NCBI RefSeq assembly: GCF_002078875.1
Contig: NC_034421.1
Coordinates: forward strand, 8,330,365 to 8,394,364
Length of the DNA: 64,000 bases
Direction: 5' to 3'
Origin: Numida meleagris
Taxonomy: Eukaryota > Chordata > Aves > Galliformes > Numididae
Shown: piece after piece, positions 11,801 to 25,859 of the stretch
How the letters are laid out: the number at the start of each line of letters is the position of its first letter
How positions within the stretch are numbered: the first letter of the stretch is position 1
Position numbers and translations under genes: made by a program
Notes under the pieces: generated by a model
Seen by the model: only the letters and a program-made list of their open reading frames with translations
Databases searched by the model: none
What the model was told of the DNA's origin: nothing

Positions 11801-14800
11801 AAATACACCCAGGTTAATTGCCTGTCTCAGAGCACACGTTAGAATATAGATAAACTTCAAAGCTGTTAGGCTGGCTTTCTGGTAAAGGTAAAGCTTGTAT
11901 TGCTGAAGTTTGATACTTAAGAGAAGGGCTGAGCGTGCCCTTCTGCCAGCATTCCTTCTGTTCTCACAGCTAGCTACTTTGCAGCTGCACCTTGTTTTTC
12001 GTTTGACACGTTCGGGTGCTTGCACCTGCTGGCGGAGCTGTGCTGAATCCTCCCTACTGAAAATTGAACCCTTTCAGTGAAACCAGCCATCTCAGGGCCA
12101 GCGTCATTCTTAGAGCTGCCTGTGGGCCTGGTGTCACAGGAATGTTCAGTTGGACCCATTTGTTGTTAGACCTGTGTGTGGGCCTGGTGTCCCAGCCAGT
12201 GCACAGCGCTGGGTGCAGCATGCTGCCTCCCAGTTTGCTTTGCCTCGAATTCTTCAATCCTACAGCACGCATTTTGGCTGAGGGATTTGTTCTGAGTGTT
12301 TCACTCCACCTGCTCCCTCCCTGTGCTTTGAGGAGCAGTTTTCCATCGAGCGCTACCGACCCGTTTCATTGTTATGAAAATATTTTTGTTGTACCACTTA
12401 ATAAATTGTCCAATTTTTTTCCTCAGAGCTTTCTTCTTTTTAAAAAGAATCTATCAATTTTCAGTCACGAGTACCGGAGAGCAGTAAAGCTGCATTATTC
12501 TCTCCTGACAGTGCAAGAAAAGAAAAAATTATCGCATAGATTAAAGTAAACGCCTGCCTTGAAAGGAGTGGTTTACAACGTGTTTCATGTGTGAGGGAAT
12601 GCAAGGAGTAATACGAGTGATTTGTGTTCAGGATTTGTCTGCTTGAATCAGAGCACTTCTGTTCATTTTCTTTGTTTTACTGAAGAGGCTGCTGTCACTG
12701 GCTGTGGCTGATGGGAGTCAGAGAGCGGGCAAACCAACCCCAACCCCACACAGTGTATCAGCAAAGAGCTGTACAGTTAAATCAGCTTATAGCAGGAAGC
12801 AGAGCATGGCACCAAGCCCTTGAGGAGATGCTCCTTGTTGGCTTCAGACTGAGCATCCTGCGGCACATCTTCGCCTGTGTGCCGCAGGCAGGGGTGCCAT
12901 GGGGCAGTGGTTCCCCGCTGCGGGCTGCTGCTGGGAGAACAGAAACCAGCAGGCGCAGTCTCTAGGAACAACGCTCATGCAAAATGTAAGAGCAAAAAGA
13001 AGAAAATAATTAAAAATTTACCGAGTTTATCCCTGTTTTTGCCCATAAAAATGAAGCTGCTTGTATTCTGTTGTTTTCCCTGAGATAACTCAGAACAGCA
13101 TGTCGCTGTCACGTGTATGAAGGATGTTGATTCTTAATAATGGGGGGGAAGATAGGTGTCCTCGTGCATAACAGCTATACAAACAACAGCCAAAATTAGG
13201 AGGAAAATAAACGGGGAAGAACTCGCAGCGTCACAGTTTCATTGGCTCATGCTGATGCACTGTGTCCCACATGGTGAAATAATGTCAGTCGAAGCGTGTT
13301 TTTTTGGTTACAGTTTCCTTTTTCGAGTAGGCTTTTGAAATTAATAATTTTCAAAAGAAATCTGCTCAGCAAACATTGCGCTGCATTTGTCTGGGTTGTG
13401 AATCGTCTGACGCCGTATCTGTCAGATAGATCTCCTGATCTTTCCGGGATGTTTGATATATACAGTAGCTGCTTCCTCTTATAGATACAGCGCCCGTTTG
13501 GAAATGAGCAGTACATGCTGAAAGAGCTTTTGTCTGCAATCAAATTGGCAGCGACTGAGAAAATCCAGATGATCTCCCAAAGGGGAGGCTGTGCAGCTGG
13601 GCCGGCCTTTGTTAAAGCAGTGTTTTCCTCTTGCTATTTAGGCATGTTCTGTGTTCTATCTGCCCCGCGCACCTGCTGGTATTGTCATCTTCCTGCAATG
13701 ATATCAGTGGGGACGGGATAGTGCAGAGCAGTGCTGTAACCAACCTGCTGCGTGCAGGGTGAACGATCCCTGCTCTGTCTCTGAGAGCTGTGAGCGCTGG
13801 CATTTCCCTTTAGAAATGTACAGCCATCCAAAGACACGATTCTTCTCGCCTCTTCTCCCACCTTCAGATGAGTTTTTTTCCTAGCTTAGCTGATGGCATG
13901 TTTGGATTTTGCTGAGGTTTCTTAGTCTCCTTCCAGTCTTCGTATCGTTTGGCCAGCTGTCGGATAATATCCGCTACCATGTATAATAATGGTACGCCAG
14001 TGTGGGAACACGTTGGCAAGATTAAATATAACTTAGAGATAGGCCAGCTGTGGTTAGCGGCTGCTTTCAGCTGGGCACAGTCAGTGCTGCCTGCACCATC
14101 CCATGCTGCATGGGGGAAAGGCGTGCAAGGCTTTCCCAGCCTGCTTCTGCCACGAGTGTCTGTTACGGTTCCGTAGCTGGTTTCTTCACTAGTGTATTTA
14201 CAGTGAGCATTACACCGAAAGCTGCTTTGTAGGCATGAATAAAAGTAAAAGCGAATGTATGGTTTCTTGGAGGAAAGCCAGGTATTTTTTTCATTCTTGC
14301 CTGAGATTTAGGCAAAGTGAGAATCGTGACGACCTGAGTTTCTGGGGATATTAAAACTCAAAATTAGTCTCAGGAGCCTGATAACCTGACAGATGAGAAT
14401 TTATTCTGCTAAACTAAAGCTGTCTAATTTCAACAGATGTGATGGATTAAAGAGAAAGCATCACTGACCTGGTTCCGCTTCGTTAGGCATTCCAATTAAG
14501 CTGAATGCTGTAGGAAGTGAGACTTTGCAGTAATGCCTTGGACCAGCAGGGCTGAGGTTTTAAATGTTCTTTTTACTTTAAAAGATGTTCCTGTTAAAGA
14601 TTTTGTTAGAGCACTAATCCCAGAACACTAATGATGGAGTCTCCTGTAGGGATGCTATCTCTTTCTAACCCCTTAATTAACTGGCTAAATAGGCAATTCT
14701 TGTGCTTTTGTGTTTAGAAGCTCTTTAACAAGGCTTGAATCCTCTGGCCGAGCCAAGTTAAGGGTTTAGATTTTGACACCAAAGAAGATGCTAAACTACA

Positions 14801-17800
14801 GAAAATGTATGGTGTGCTCACATATAATGTGCAGAGCTGGAGAGAGACTTTCATCAGGATGACGTTTTAATGGGAAACAAAACAGCAATGGAACTGCAGC
14901 TGTTGGGAGGAAAAGTTCAGCTTAGCTCTGAAGTTTTACCGATATCAAATGGCGATCAACTTCCTGAAAAATTTTAATGCCTTAAAACAGTGAAGCACCA
15001 ATCAACTGTAATCTAATAATGAACCAAGGGATTAAATCAAAGACGCAAGGGCCTGTGTGCATCCTGGAGCTGTTCTGTAGCTAGCAAGGCTCTGATCTGC
15101 ACCAGTTACTGCAGCTTCCCTCACTCATCCAACTGTTGTAGAGTCCTGCAGCGCTGTGTGATGATAGGATATCTGGAGAGGGAGCAGCTCTATGAAGGAA
15201 ACGTCATCCTTGCTCAAGCATTTGTTCCTAATGGTGCTGCTTTGGACCACTAGTGGTTCAAAGTGCCTTCTTTTCCGCTATTCTGGAGTGATGGCTGTTT
15301 GTCTGCTCCTCTTGCAGATGGAGCCTCCAAGTCCCTATTGGAAAACCAAGTGAGCATCGTTCCCCTCATTTCTTGTAGCAGACCCTCTGAAAGACAAGGC
15401 TGGTCTGCCATTGCCCTGGGGCTGCCTGCAGGAGCTGGGCTGTGACAGCTGCAGTCACTGTAGCTCTGGAGAGGAGCACCTGGGCAGGACGAGGAGCAGA
15501 GCCTTCACAGAACTGGGTGAGGCCAGCAAGGGCCAGCTAGGCAGCAGCAGTGATCTGTGTTTGTCTGAGGAGGGGGCTCTCAAGGCAGAGCAGGCATCTG
15601 TTCGTGGGATTCTCATTTCTTATTGCATCCTTGGCTTCCTTGCAAGTGTTAGGATCGCAGCTGCTCATGGGTACTCCAAAATAACGTTGTGCTGCAGATT
15701 TTGTCTTTACAATGAATGGTATGAAATCTGTGGAGATGCCTGGCATGAGAAGGTCAACGTGACAGAAAGGATTTTGCAAAGCCGCTGATGCTCTGATTTG
15801 TGTTTTCTAACAAGGCAGCATCATTGATTTCCGATCTTGTTGATCTTTGTGAGACAGCAATGGCAATGGTCCTTGCATACTGACGATGACTGTTTGTTTG
15901 GAACATACATTTCCAGTGCCCCTTAATGAGTGCAGAGATATTTCTACCTTAGTGTTCTCACGGCCTTTACCCAGGGAAGACTTCTGACTGTTCTGTACGT
16001 GTTTCATCAAGCCTGCTCCGTTTTTTTTATGGACCTCGCGTTGGAGCCAAGCCTTTCAGTCAAAGCTGGCAAGGAAGGATCACACACGGATTGTCATACA
16101 CAGGTGTCATTGTAAAGTGGTATCAAAGCACAGAGCATGTAATGAAGTACAAACCGATGCGTGGTGTAGAAATGGAAATACACAGTAACAATCACAGCTG
16201 CTTTATTACCGACTCAAAATAACGTTAGTGGTGCATGTTGTTCTAGATCCATACTCTCAAGTCAGCAATTCAAGATTAGCCCTTAGCTGCCAGTGTCTGT
16301 TTTCTTTGTTGTGAGAAATAACCTCAGCAGTCCAAATGTTTTGCTGTCTTGAACAGGATGTTAATGGCACAGTTAGCAAAGAATCCCCAGATCTGCAGAA
16401 GAATCTCGGCGTGTCTTATTCTCTTCCTTATTCTTTGGGGACAGATGAAGAGGAGAGCAGCACCACGTTTCTTTGGGGTGTGCTGGGAGGGCTGCTGCGT
16501 GGTTCCTCTGCTCGATGGTTTCCTGCACGGGCCGGCATGCACCATCTTGTTGGAGAGCTGGCCTCCCCTGCCCATGGCCTTCCTGGCTCGGGCTTGGCTA
16601 GTGTTTGTTTTGCAGTGCTGACTTCTGAAGTCCATACTGTGTGTTCAAAGGAGGTGGTATTCTGGAGGTCTTCTCATGAATTTTTCATCATTTTCCATCA
16701 TTTCCCCAGTTTTCTAACTATTTCAACAACTGCTGAAAGTTTTGCAAGTGTGGCTGCAAGTGATCTTATGAAAGAAAAGAGTGCTCTTGCAACCTGCTCT
16801 GCTTCAGCAGGTCTCTGTAAATTCTCCCTTAAAGATAACTTTGGGTTGTGCGTGTAAGTTGACAGCCATGTGCAAGTGAACAAAAGGAAATTAAGAGCGG
16901 AGCAAACGTCATTTTCCAATATTTTTGCAAGGATAACACTGTTTCTGTGAACTTGAATTAATTTTTGCACAGTTCCCTCACTTCTCTCTTTCAGAGTTGT
17001 AGCAAAGTATTTTGTTGAGATGGAACCTGCCAAATGGCAGCATTCAAACAGCAGCGTATTGCGGATCATCTGCCTTCATTTGTACTTCCTGTGCTGGGTC
17101 AGTGTGTCGGAAGGGGATGCAATCAGGCCATTCCTGTTGGCCCTGCTTGGTTCTTGTGAGCAGGATCACACAGCTCCCAAGCAGGTAATTCTTCAGCTCT
17201 GTGTTTTTCTGGTGTTAAATTGTGTGTAGCAGGCGTGCACTGTGTTGGTGCAGAAGATGAACAACTTTTTAATCAGCCGTGTTTGAGAGAGTAGGATGTG
17301 GCAAATTTATTTGCACTGTCTTGCAAAACAATACTTATCTAGAGTGAAACCCAGAAACTTGGTTTTTACTGTGATGTTACAAAAGATATTTTGTGCCAGC
17401 ATCACAATCTCTAAGCCTCGCTATGAGCTAGTGACCAAAGCAGGCACCCTGAGCATCCCGGGGCTGTTTGATAAGGACCCGTTAGCAGAACACTTTTGGA
17501 GGGTTCAAGCATGTTTATCTGCACTGAAATGCAAAGAGCTCTGAGCATAATGGGGAGAGAAGGGAGAAAAAGAAGAGAGAACGGAAGCTGTTCTCAGCAG
17601 CTGAGGCAGTTGTGCATTCCCTCTGAAAGAGCTGTGACTCTCTGACTGATTTTCATGGTTTCAGAGGTTACCTCCATCACAGAGTGCGGGGCTGTTGGCA
17701 TTTTGCACTCCCCATTTCACTGAAATACCTGGAGCCAAATGCAGTGGCCTTGGCCGTGGTGAGCCCAGAGAGAAATTGTGGCCCGGTTTTTCTCTCCCTT

Positions 17801-20395
17801 GGAGCAGTGGAGTTTATGGTCTCTGGGTTGATGGGATTGCTGTCCATCTGCTTCCAGAGCTGCTGTTCTGTGGCTGTTGGAGGGCCAGGCAGTGCAGAAG
17901 ATGATTACATGCTGGCAAAGACCCAGTGGGAAGGATGCTCTGAAGGTCTATTCTTGCTGTCCAGCATCGGGGATGTAAATGTTGATGGCTGAGGACATGC
18001 AGCAGTATGCATGCTGTGCTATGGCAAAGCCGGAGCCCTTTTCTCACTCGTGCAGTTCGGGCACATCCTGCTTGCAGGGCTGGCCTCTGTGCTCCTGGGT
18101 GAAGGGTCTGCTTCAGCAGCACAGAGCAGGGCAGAATACTGCCTGGTGTTGTCCTGTCCACCATTTCATTAGTACTATTATTTTTTTTTTGAGACAGAGC
18201 TCTTTTCAGAACAAAAATGCATTGTGGAGAGCCTTGTGCAATGAAAAAAAACGCTGTCATTAAAAAGTATTTATTATCCCATAATTCCTTTCTGTGAAAT
18301 TTTCTGTCTTAATTGGATAAGTGACTCAGAAAGGAAGGCTCGTGGGTGTTGCACTTCACGTTAAGTGGCTGCTCTGAGCAGCAGAGCTGGGCTCCTGGCG
18401 CATGGCTTGGGAGCGCCCAGCGAGCTGCCTCTGTGCTCAGGGGAGCTTCTAAGTACAGCTCAACTAAGTGCAAACCAAAGGGTACCCCACTGCTGAAAAT
18501 GAGAAGAAAACCCACTCTGCACTGCAATCGTTAGAACATTGTGTGGAAAAGGATTATTAAGTAATCAGGAAAGTGTTTTTAAAAGAATGTGGCTAAAAAT
18601 AATACTCCGGATCTTTTCCATCTCTGGTTTTGGCTGTCTTTGGGATTACTTTGAGTCTTTCAGTTACCCCACCAATTGGAAAGTTGGGGATTTTTCTGGT
18701 ATTAGTTGGTATTCATGAAAAAACGAGTCTGGGGATCTGGGGGCCTGTAGAAGAACAGCACCTTGCAGTTGTTGAGATGAGGTGACTGGGGCTGGTAACA
18801 CTGTAGGCATGGAGTCTTTTGTAAAAAAATGTTGGAAAGACAGTGTAAACCTCCAGGATGCTTGCTTTTCACAGTGTAGTTCAATGTGTTTCTTTTGACT
18901 CATAGTTTTTCAGGGTGGGCAGCAATTTCATGTGGTATGGGAGTAAGGTGCTGAAACGCATATGGGATAAATGGCCACTGAGGGAAATTCTGGCATTTTT
19001 TGCAGATTCTCTCAGATTCTGCAATTTCTGCTCACTGTAGCTGAGGATTTCTCATTCTTCTGTTGGAGTAAAGAAGGAACAGCATGTTTTGCTGCCTGCT
19101 GAGAAAAATGGAGAAAAAGTGCAAGTGGATTTGCATGGACTTATCACTGCACTCTTCTTAATGTATTCCCTATAGAAACATCCAATGCAATCAAATTGCT
19201 GAGCTGTTACTGTCTAATAATCAGGTGCATGGATGTGGGCAAAGATAAGGTCAGAAAGAGTGGCTAGAAATGTCTTTGTTGTTAAATCACATCTGTGTAT
19301 CACACTTCCATTTCCTACCTAGAACTACATGACCTTTGCAGCAGCAAGTTAGCATTTTTATCCCTGGAATTCTTTCCCATTCAGTGCCTTTGTGCTCTTC
19401 TGGGGCTCCCTGGCCTGCAGGAGCAGCGTGGTTATGCTGCAGGAGCAAAACGCACAAATAATTTCTTAAGAAGTAATAACTGGATGAATAGTGACATTCA
19501 CAACTGTGGCTTGCATGCAGCGTTTTCAAGATCTCCCAAATATTTTGCAGCCAGGGCAACTTCAAAATGGCTGTGTCTACTTTCACATAACATAACAAAA
19601 CTTTTCTCACTTTGCAGTTAACCAGTTTTCTGAGTGCCAGAGACCACAATACAAGGACAGTGGCTTCGGCCATGTCCTGCACATGCCAGCTGCTGTCCGT
19701 GCCATGTCCCAGGTGCGTGGCACGAGCAGCCCTGGCCACGAGCCACAGTCCCCTAGGCAGCCCGTGCTTCTTGGCTGCTTCTGTCTGAACCTAGCCTTAT
19801 TCATTAGGTAACAGTTCCTGAGGAGTCAGAGCAGTAGGAGGCTGAGTGCAGGCATCAGCAGAGATCTGAGTTTGAGGCTTGCCTTCCCCAGCCAAAGCTG
19901 AGCCCAGTATTACTGCCTAAGCTCCTTACACCATGTGCGTGTTGGGAGCTGACAGCCTCAGAACAGGATTAGTGAAATCTGTCATGCTGTGAAATCCCAA
20001 GGGTGGGAGATGTCCAAATCTCACGCTGCTGGGGCACGCGGGCAGAGCTGTGCCATGCCTGCACCCTGTGTGTGCCAGTCACAGCCCATCAGCCAAGGCC
20101 GCGCTCGTGCCCTCCTCGAGGAAAGCAGGAGGAAGCGGCACCCCAAGGTGCTGTGTCCTGGGGCATGGGTAGGACATGCAGGAAGTGGGGGTCCCAGGGG
20201 ACCCTCAACTCCTTGGTGCGTGGGCCTGGCTCCCATGCCCACATTGTGGGGTGGCCTGGTCACCCTGCCCCATGCCACCCTTTGGGGACAGCGCACCAGT
20301 GGTTCCCTGCTCCTTGCTGCAGGGCTGTTCGTTATACAAATCATAGTAAATATTATTGCATGGCTTCACAGGAACCAGGAGCAATTGTTATTATT
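8836..20395. other. Intronic stretch, no gene or confident repeat
   Basis: About 11.5 kb of unique-looking intron. Locally GC-rich segments occur at 8930-9200, 10385-10560 and 11170-11290. AT-richer, TTAATTAA-bearing DNA lies at about 14300-15020. Short homopolymers only. None of the open frames has a recognisable domain or a coding-like run with splice sites. Confidence 0.55.
11175..11275. promoter_or_regulatory. Small CpG cluster (candidate regulatory patch)
   Basis: Nine CpG dinucleotides lie in about 100 bases, while flanking intron has very few. The patch starts with a 13-bp palindrome, GGCACC-C-GGTGCC (11175-11187). It is too small for a CpG island by the usual length rule. CpG retention could reflect an unmethylated regulatory element or a former coding or repeat segment. 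Confidence 0.25.
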
Positions 20396-20630
20396 CATAG
20401 AATCATGGTATTGTTAAGGTTGGAAAAGACCTCTAATATCTCCAAGTCCAACGCCAGCCCACCCCCATCATGCCACTGCCCATGTCCTCAGTGCCACATC
20501 TCTGCAGTTCTGGAACACCTCTAGGCACGGGCCAGTGCTGGACTTCTCTTCTGAGAAGAAATTTTTCCTCATATCCAAAGCTGAACCTTCCAGTATCCAA
20601 ACTTTGTATCTCTGTTTTTGCCCTTTAATT
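20396..20630 (-). mobile_element. CR1 LINE, 3'-end fragment
   Basis: The + strand begins CATAGAATCATGGTAT (octamer pair), followed by AAGGTTGGAAAAGACCTCTAA, CCAAGTCCAACGCCAGCCCA, CCATGTCCTCAGTGCCACAT and TGGAACACCTCTAG, then GAAATTTTTCCTCATATCCA. This is the reverse complement of the CR1 3' end and the last part of ORF2, so the element is inserted minus-strand and 5'-truncated, the usual CR1 state. The right end is approximate because similarity fades after about 20600. Confidence 0.9.
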
Positions 20631-23600
20631 GTACTTTCCCGTGTACTAATTGTTACCTACCATTTGTAACTGTTGCGTGACTGCCTGCTAATGGTTGAGA
20701 CTTCAGCCAGCAAACAAAACAGTGTTCGTAAACTCTGATGCTAAATTCTTGATACTGGAAGAGCAAGCACACAGCATCTATAAAACGATGGCACTAAGTT
20801 AATTAGTTATGAATTATTATCTAGGTGGTCCTTTGGTTGTGTCCTTCCAGCAGTGCCAGGCAGACGCATGGGTGTGTGGTCAGTGCTGGGCTTTTGATGG
20901 GACCTCTCTTGTGATGGCTGGACAAAGTGGGCTACAGCAGTCAAAAAGTTGGTATTGAATACTAGTTTTTTGAGAAAGAAAAGTATAAGGTAATTTAAAT
21001 AACAAATCAGTGAAGCTGTATCAGTAAGCGCCAGACCCAGCTCATGTGAACCTTTCCCAAAGTCTGTGCCTGTGCCTCTGGCTGCAAAAACTCCAAAATA
21101 TGGTGCTCCAAGGCTGGTGTAAATAGAGGTCACTGCCTTTTTATTTTAGGTATCAAAGTGATGACTGACGCAGTTCTCACTCTTTTTTTTTAATCTAGTT
21201 TGAGCACATAACTGTATTCTCCATAGCCCAACCTTTTAAAACTGACACAGGTGTGAGACCTTTGGGGTTTGATCTTATTTTTAAATCCTGATGACGAGCA
21301 GAGGTTGAAGCCCACCCAGCATCTGCTTCAGCCCCATGTGTGTCACCTGCACAGGGGCTCCCTGCTGGCCGAGCACCAGGTGTGGGCCGTGCTGTTCCCC
21401 TCTCTGGTTGGATAGCCCCGGCCCAGATGGTGCTGGCGATGCGCAGGTGCCATTACCAGCAGTGATGTGGTTCTGCCAGGACGTTGTTTCATGTGTGTCA
21501 CTTGGCTGTTCGTAACAAAATCCACTGCCCCCTCAGCAAAATGCCCTGTGCAATGTCTGTGGGGTTAGGGCTGGGCTGTGGAGGCCCAATTCATGCTGCG
21601 GGCATTTGTGAACTGTCAGTGTGTATGCAGAAATCTCAGTATAAACTTCCTGCTGCTTTGCCTCGTCCCACCATGAATGGTTTTCATAAATTCTGGTTGC
21701 AACTTGGGAAAAGAAACGCGAGCGGTTATTCCTCTTTGTAATACACACACACCAGTTTGGAAGCTGTTCTTTTGCTGTAGAAGATCTCAGTGACTTGCTT
21801 GGTTTTACACAAAGTGCTGTTATCAGGAGTGTTCCCTGGGGCCGTGCCATTTCTGCCCGCTAGCTGCGGGTTTGTCCTGCAGGCCGTGCCCTTACGTTCT
21901 GACAGCCGTCCCAGTTCCGACAGCCATCCTTCATGCTGCGTTTGCTCTAAGGTGAAGTGGGAGACTTGGAACAGCGCCCTGTTTACACTAAGCGGGCCAG
22001 CAGAGGAAACTCATAAAGAATTGTTGGTCCAAGGTGAATTCCTGCTCTGTTTTAGCGTGAATGCCTTTCCAAGCTAGAGTCTCACATCTGTTCAACTCTG
22101 GGATTAGGCTGTGTATTTTCCAAAGCCCCATTTCCTTGAAGATGCTCTCAGACCAGCTGGCCGAGCCCCCCTGCTTTCCAGCTGTGTTGCTGCATGCGGC
22201 CCCAAACCCCGAGGCCGATACCGGCACCGATCAGAGCAGCCCCTGGAGCATCGCTGGTGGGACGCGGGGCTGGCAGGGTGCCCATGGCAGTGCCTGCGCT
22301 CCCGCATCATCTCCCAGCGTAAATGCCTTGGCTCTGATGACACAAGCTTTGTCTTCTCCGTTTCGTGTTCTTGATTTGGATTTAACTTTCAGTTGGTGTT
22401 TTCCATTATCTCAGAGCTTTTTAAACTGAGATTTCTTTTGCTTAATGTTTGTCTTTCTCTGTGGGAGCGTATTTTGTTCCCTAGAGATAACAAAATGCTG
22501 GCTGCACAAGAACACTTTCCTGATGTCCTTATTTCTATTATGTCTGTCTTTGTGATATGGTACATGTCTGAGTAACTACAGAAACAGTATGGCAACGGCT
22601 GAATGCTGCCTGTGCTATTTTCTTCGAGAATGCAGTGTTTTTCTATTCAGATTCAAAATTATAGGACTTTGGCTGAAATTTCAAGTTACAGAGCTGTTGT
22701 TTTCATCTTTTGTATCTTCAATAACTGTGTTTGCACATAGGAAAATACCATACGGAGGTATTGCAGAAGGCAGCAGCCCCCAGTACAGGAGGGCAGGCAG
22801 CTGCCTCGGTGTGCTGGGCAATGATGAATGTGTCCCTCCAACATTTCCCCAGCTCAAGCCCTTGATGCAAAAGCATTTGCTTATCATTTCAGTCAGTTGG
22901 CTTTTGTCGTCTTAATAGGCATTTAAATTAACTATTTGACAGCAGTAACGCTGAAAGGGAGTGAATTTCAGAGATAAATGCACTTGAGGCAATCCCTGGG
23001 CACAGCTTCACTCAGCCTGCGTCAGAGCCCCTGCGTGCAGAGGGGCAGCGAGACTTCTGGGGGTGCTGAGCTGCACCCTGGGGCACCTTGTGTTGGCTCT
23101 GGGTAAGGCTGTGGAGCTGAGCAGAAAAAGCTGCTTTTCTTACCAGTCCCAAGCTTGAGATCTGAAGTGGTTTTTCAATTCACTGTAAGACAAAACCAAA
23201 TGTTTTGATAGTTTCATGAAAGACAAGCAGAATGTGCTCATTAAACCCAGCGCTGTGTTGTGCATGTGCTGGAGGCTCGGGCGCTCCCTGCTGCAACCAG
23301 CCTTTGGAGAAGAGTAGAAATGTGTCCAGCTAATGGAGAAGTACCATTTGTGCTGCAGACTGCTGCTCCAGCATACCCCTGGAAATTACTGGGGGGAAGC
23401 TGGGAAAGGAACTGTATTTTCTCAGCCTCCTAGTAGTTGCATTTTGACACAAACTTCGGCTGTGCAGGGGCAAGGCCTCAGCCCAGGGGACGGTGGGAGC
23501 ACGTGTTGCACTGTGTGCCCCAGCTCTGGCTCCAGGCTGGGATGGAGAGCAGGCAGGGCAGGTGCTGTGACCAACAGCTGGAGGCAAAGCATTGTGCTGC

Positions 23601-24354
23601 AGGTTTAATTAAGGAGTCTCAGCAAATATGCATCGTCTGAACATTATAACGCACAGCAGGAGCTCTGAGTCAAAGCCAAAGGATAATAAGAATTAAACCA
23701 CATTTTAACCATGTGCATTACAAGGATTTATGTTCTTTGCTGGAGCTGAATAACGCATTACTGTAGTGCCATAAATGGTGTTCTGTGTGACCTTATAAAA
23801 TGTTGCAATCCTTTCAAACATTTATTATTAAGTGAAAAAAGAAGTATTTTTTCCAGCTATCTCACTTCAGTAGTTTTTCCAAGTTAAAAACTGGTTTTGG
23901 AATGTAGCCTGGAAAGAACAATTACGTTTGCATCACTTTGTGTATCTAAAGTAACTTAATTTTAGAAAAATGTGCATAGCTTCTATACAGGTATGTAAAG
24001 CCATGACTGTAGTAGATGTAGAAGGATAGCTGCGAAATCCTTTGCCTTTCTTTGCCAAAATTTCATTTAATCATCAGGTATCACCTTATGGATTGAGAAC
24101 CAACTTGGAACTTGAGAGCGAAATGAGAAAGCTGCTGCTTTGGTATTAACTCCTGTTACTAGAGACTGAGAAAAGTAAGAGGAAACAACAGATAGTGTGA
24201 AGAATAGCTCGTGTCTGCATAATAAGGTGAGTGAGCATTTAACTAGTGAAGCTACCAGAAGGGAATTACTACGGTTGTTATCAGTCCCCATTTTATCAGG
24301 CAGATGAGGGTCACAGAGCACAAGGATGTCTCCGAGGTTTGCCATGAGCTGCTG
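20631..24354. other. Intronic stretch, no gene recognised
   Basis: Unique-looking intron with a CpG-rich patch at 22158-22270 (about nine CpGs) and an AT-rich, homeobox-site-like block at about 23640-23960. That block contains CCATAAA, TTAATTAA and several TTATTA words and could be a conserved noncoding element. No repeat longer than a short homopolymer was seen. Confidence 0.5.
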
Positions 24355-24390
24355 GCCAGGTCCCTGTCTTTATATTCTATGATTCTATAT
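24355..24390 (+). mobile_element. Possible CR1 3' terminal remnant
   Basis: GGTCCCTGTCTTTATATTC leads into two octamers, ATTCTATG and ATTCTATA (24374-24389), the pattern that terminates CR1 elements. Only the last few tens of bases are recognisable, so chance similarity is possible. Confidence 0.4.
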
Positions 24391-25859
24391 GGGATTTGGT
24401 TCTCTTCCCCTTTCACAGTTCTTTGTCAGCTACTTCTCCTTGCAGCCTGCGGGCTGAAATGAAGCCACTATCCTTCCTCAGTGCCCTGAAACAGGGTTTG
24501 CAGAAAGATTTCTCCATTGTGACTCCATCCCTGACCCATCTGCAAGCCTGCATTGTGTAAGGAGAAAAACCCACCGGGAAGTACCCTCACAGTATTTCTC
24601 TGAGAGGACATCCGGCTCCTGTTGGATTGGCCTCATGGTCAGATCCTCGCTCCCACGAGGCTGCTGTTACTGAGAGCTGCTATTGACTTCTAGGCAGTAG
24701 AGTGCAGTAAAAGAATTTTTGAAGCTTCTTAGTACAGTTTGGTTAAAGAAATGGAGTGAGATGGTAAGAACAAGTCTAGCTTTAGCAGTCTGGAAGATAA
24801 AAGGTAATAGCTCAGGGTGGCTCTGGCTTTGTTGTCATTGTGCTTTTTTGCTGATGAACTCTTCAGCCAGGCTGCCAAAGCAGCCCTGTGCAGTGTGGTT
24901 TGAGCAGGGCTGTGTAAGCAGGATGCGTGCGTTTCCCCTTGCTGTGGGCTCTCATGATAGCGTGCAGCTGCCTTGCAGTCTGACCTTCACAGTGCCTCCC
25001 TGTGGCTGCCCATCATGGTGCTAACCACTGGGTCACGATCACCAGCACCCTGCTTGTTTGTGCTTTTCTTCACCAGAAATATCGCTGACGTTGAGTGCAT
25101 AGCCTCTCCTTGCTATTACTGGTTGTTTATGAAATGTATTAAGATATAATGCTAATAAAAATCCCTTACAGTTGTGGCACAATTGTGCTTCAACATCAGC
25201 TTGGCTTGAGGTATGTCCAGTTACATGGGGGAATATAGGTTAATAAGGGTGCAGCTCTGCAAAGCTACATAAATATGAAAGTTTTGGTATTGTTTTCAAA
25301 ATCTTAACAGTATGTCCTTGCTTTAAATAACAATTATTAAATATCTGCCCAGGGGGCACAGGCAGGATCAGCCTTGGGCAGATTTCTGAGCACTCAATCA
25401 CATCGCTGGGCATTTACGCATCACCCTTCATGCCTCATTCTTGTGGCTGGTTTGTGCTCTTGCTGCTCTTCTCAGAGGGCAGAAGTATACAGGCAAATAA
25501 ATGCTTGCCAAGAGTAAACACTGTTGTTTTAATTACATTTGTTACGAAGCTGTGCAAGTCTGTCTGGTACCTCCATTTAGACTGTGGGCAGTTCCACAGT
25601 CTGAGTGTGACCAAGGGGACAATAGAGAGCTGCTGGTGGTGGCAGCCCCTCTGCCCCGCGCTGTCGTTGTGTGCCGCTCTGCCTTTCCCATATGGGCCTT
25701 CTGGAGTTGTGCTGTTATTTACATCAGAGCTTCCTTGCTTCTAGTGCTATCCACTCATACAGAGGTGGCTTGGGAAGGGCCGTGGGCGCTGCGAGCGGCC
25801 TGCAGGCACTGCTGTGTCCCATAGAAGATAGCGAGCAAGCGCAGGCAGGAGCGCAGAGC

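Noticed and set aside
12121..12191. TGTGGGCCTGGTGTC repeated 56 bases apart (12121-12135, 12177-12191)
   Set aside because: The sequence between and after the copies is unrelated, so this is not a tandem array. Probably chance or a small local duplication.
15411..15788. 125-codon + strand frame
   Set aside because: Mixed composition, no recognisable domain, and third positions show no coding bias.
20160..20202. G-rich segment as a quadruplex
   Set aside because: One loop is about 19 bases long, so a stable quadruplex is unlikely.
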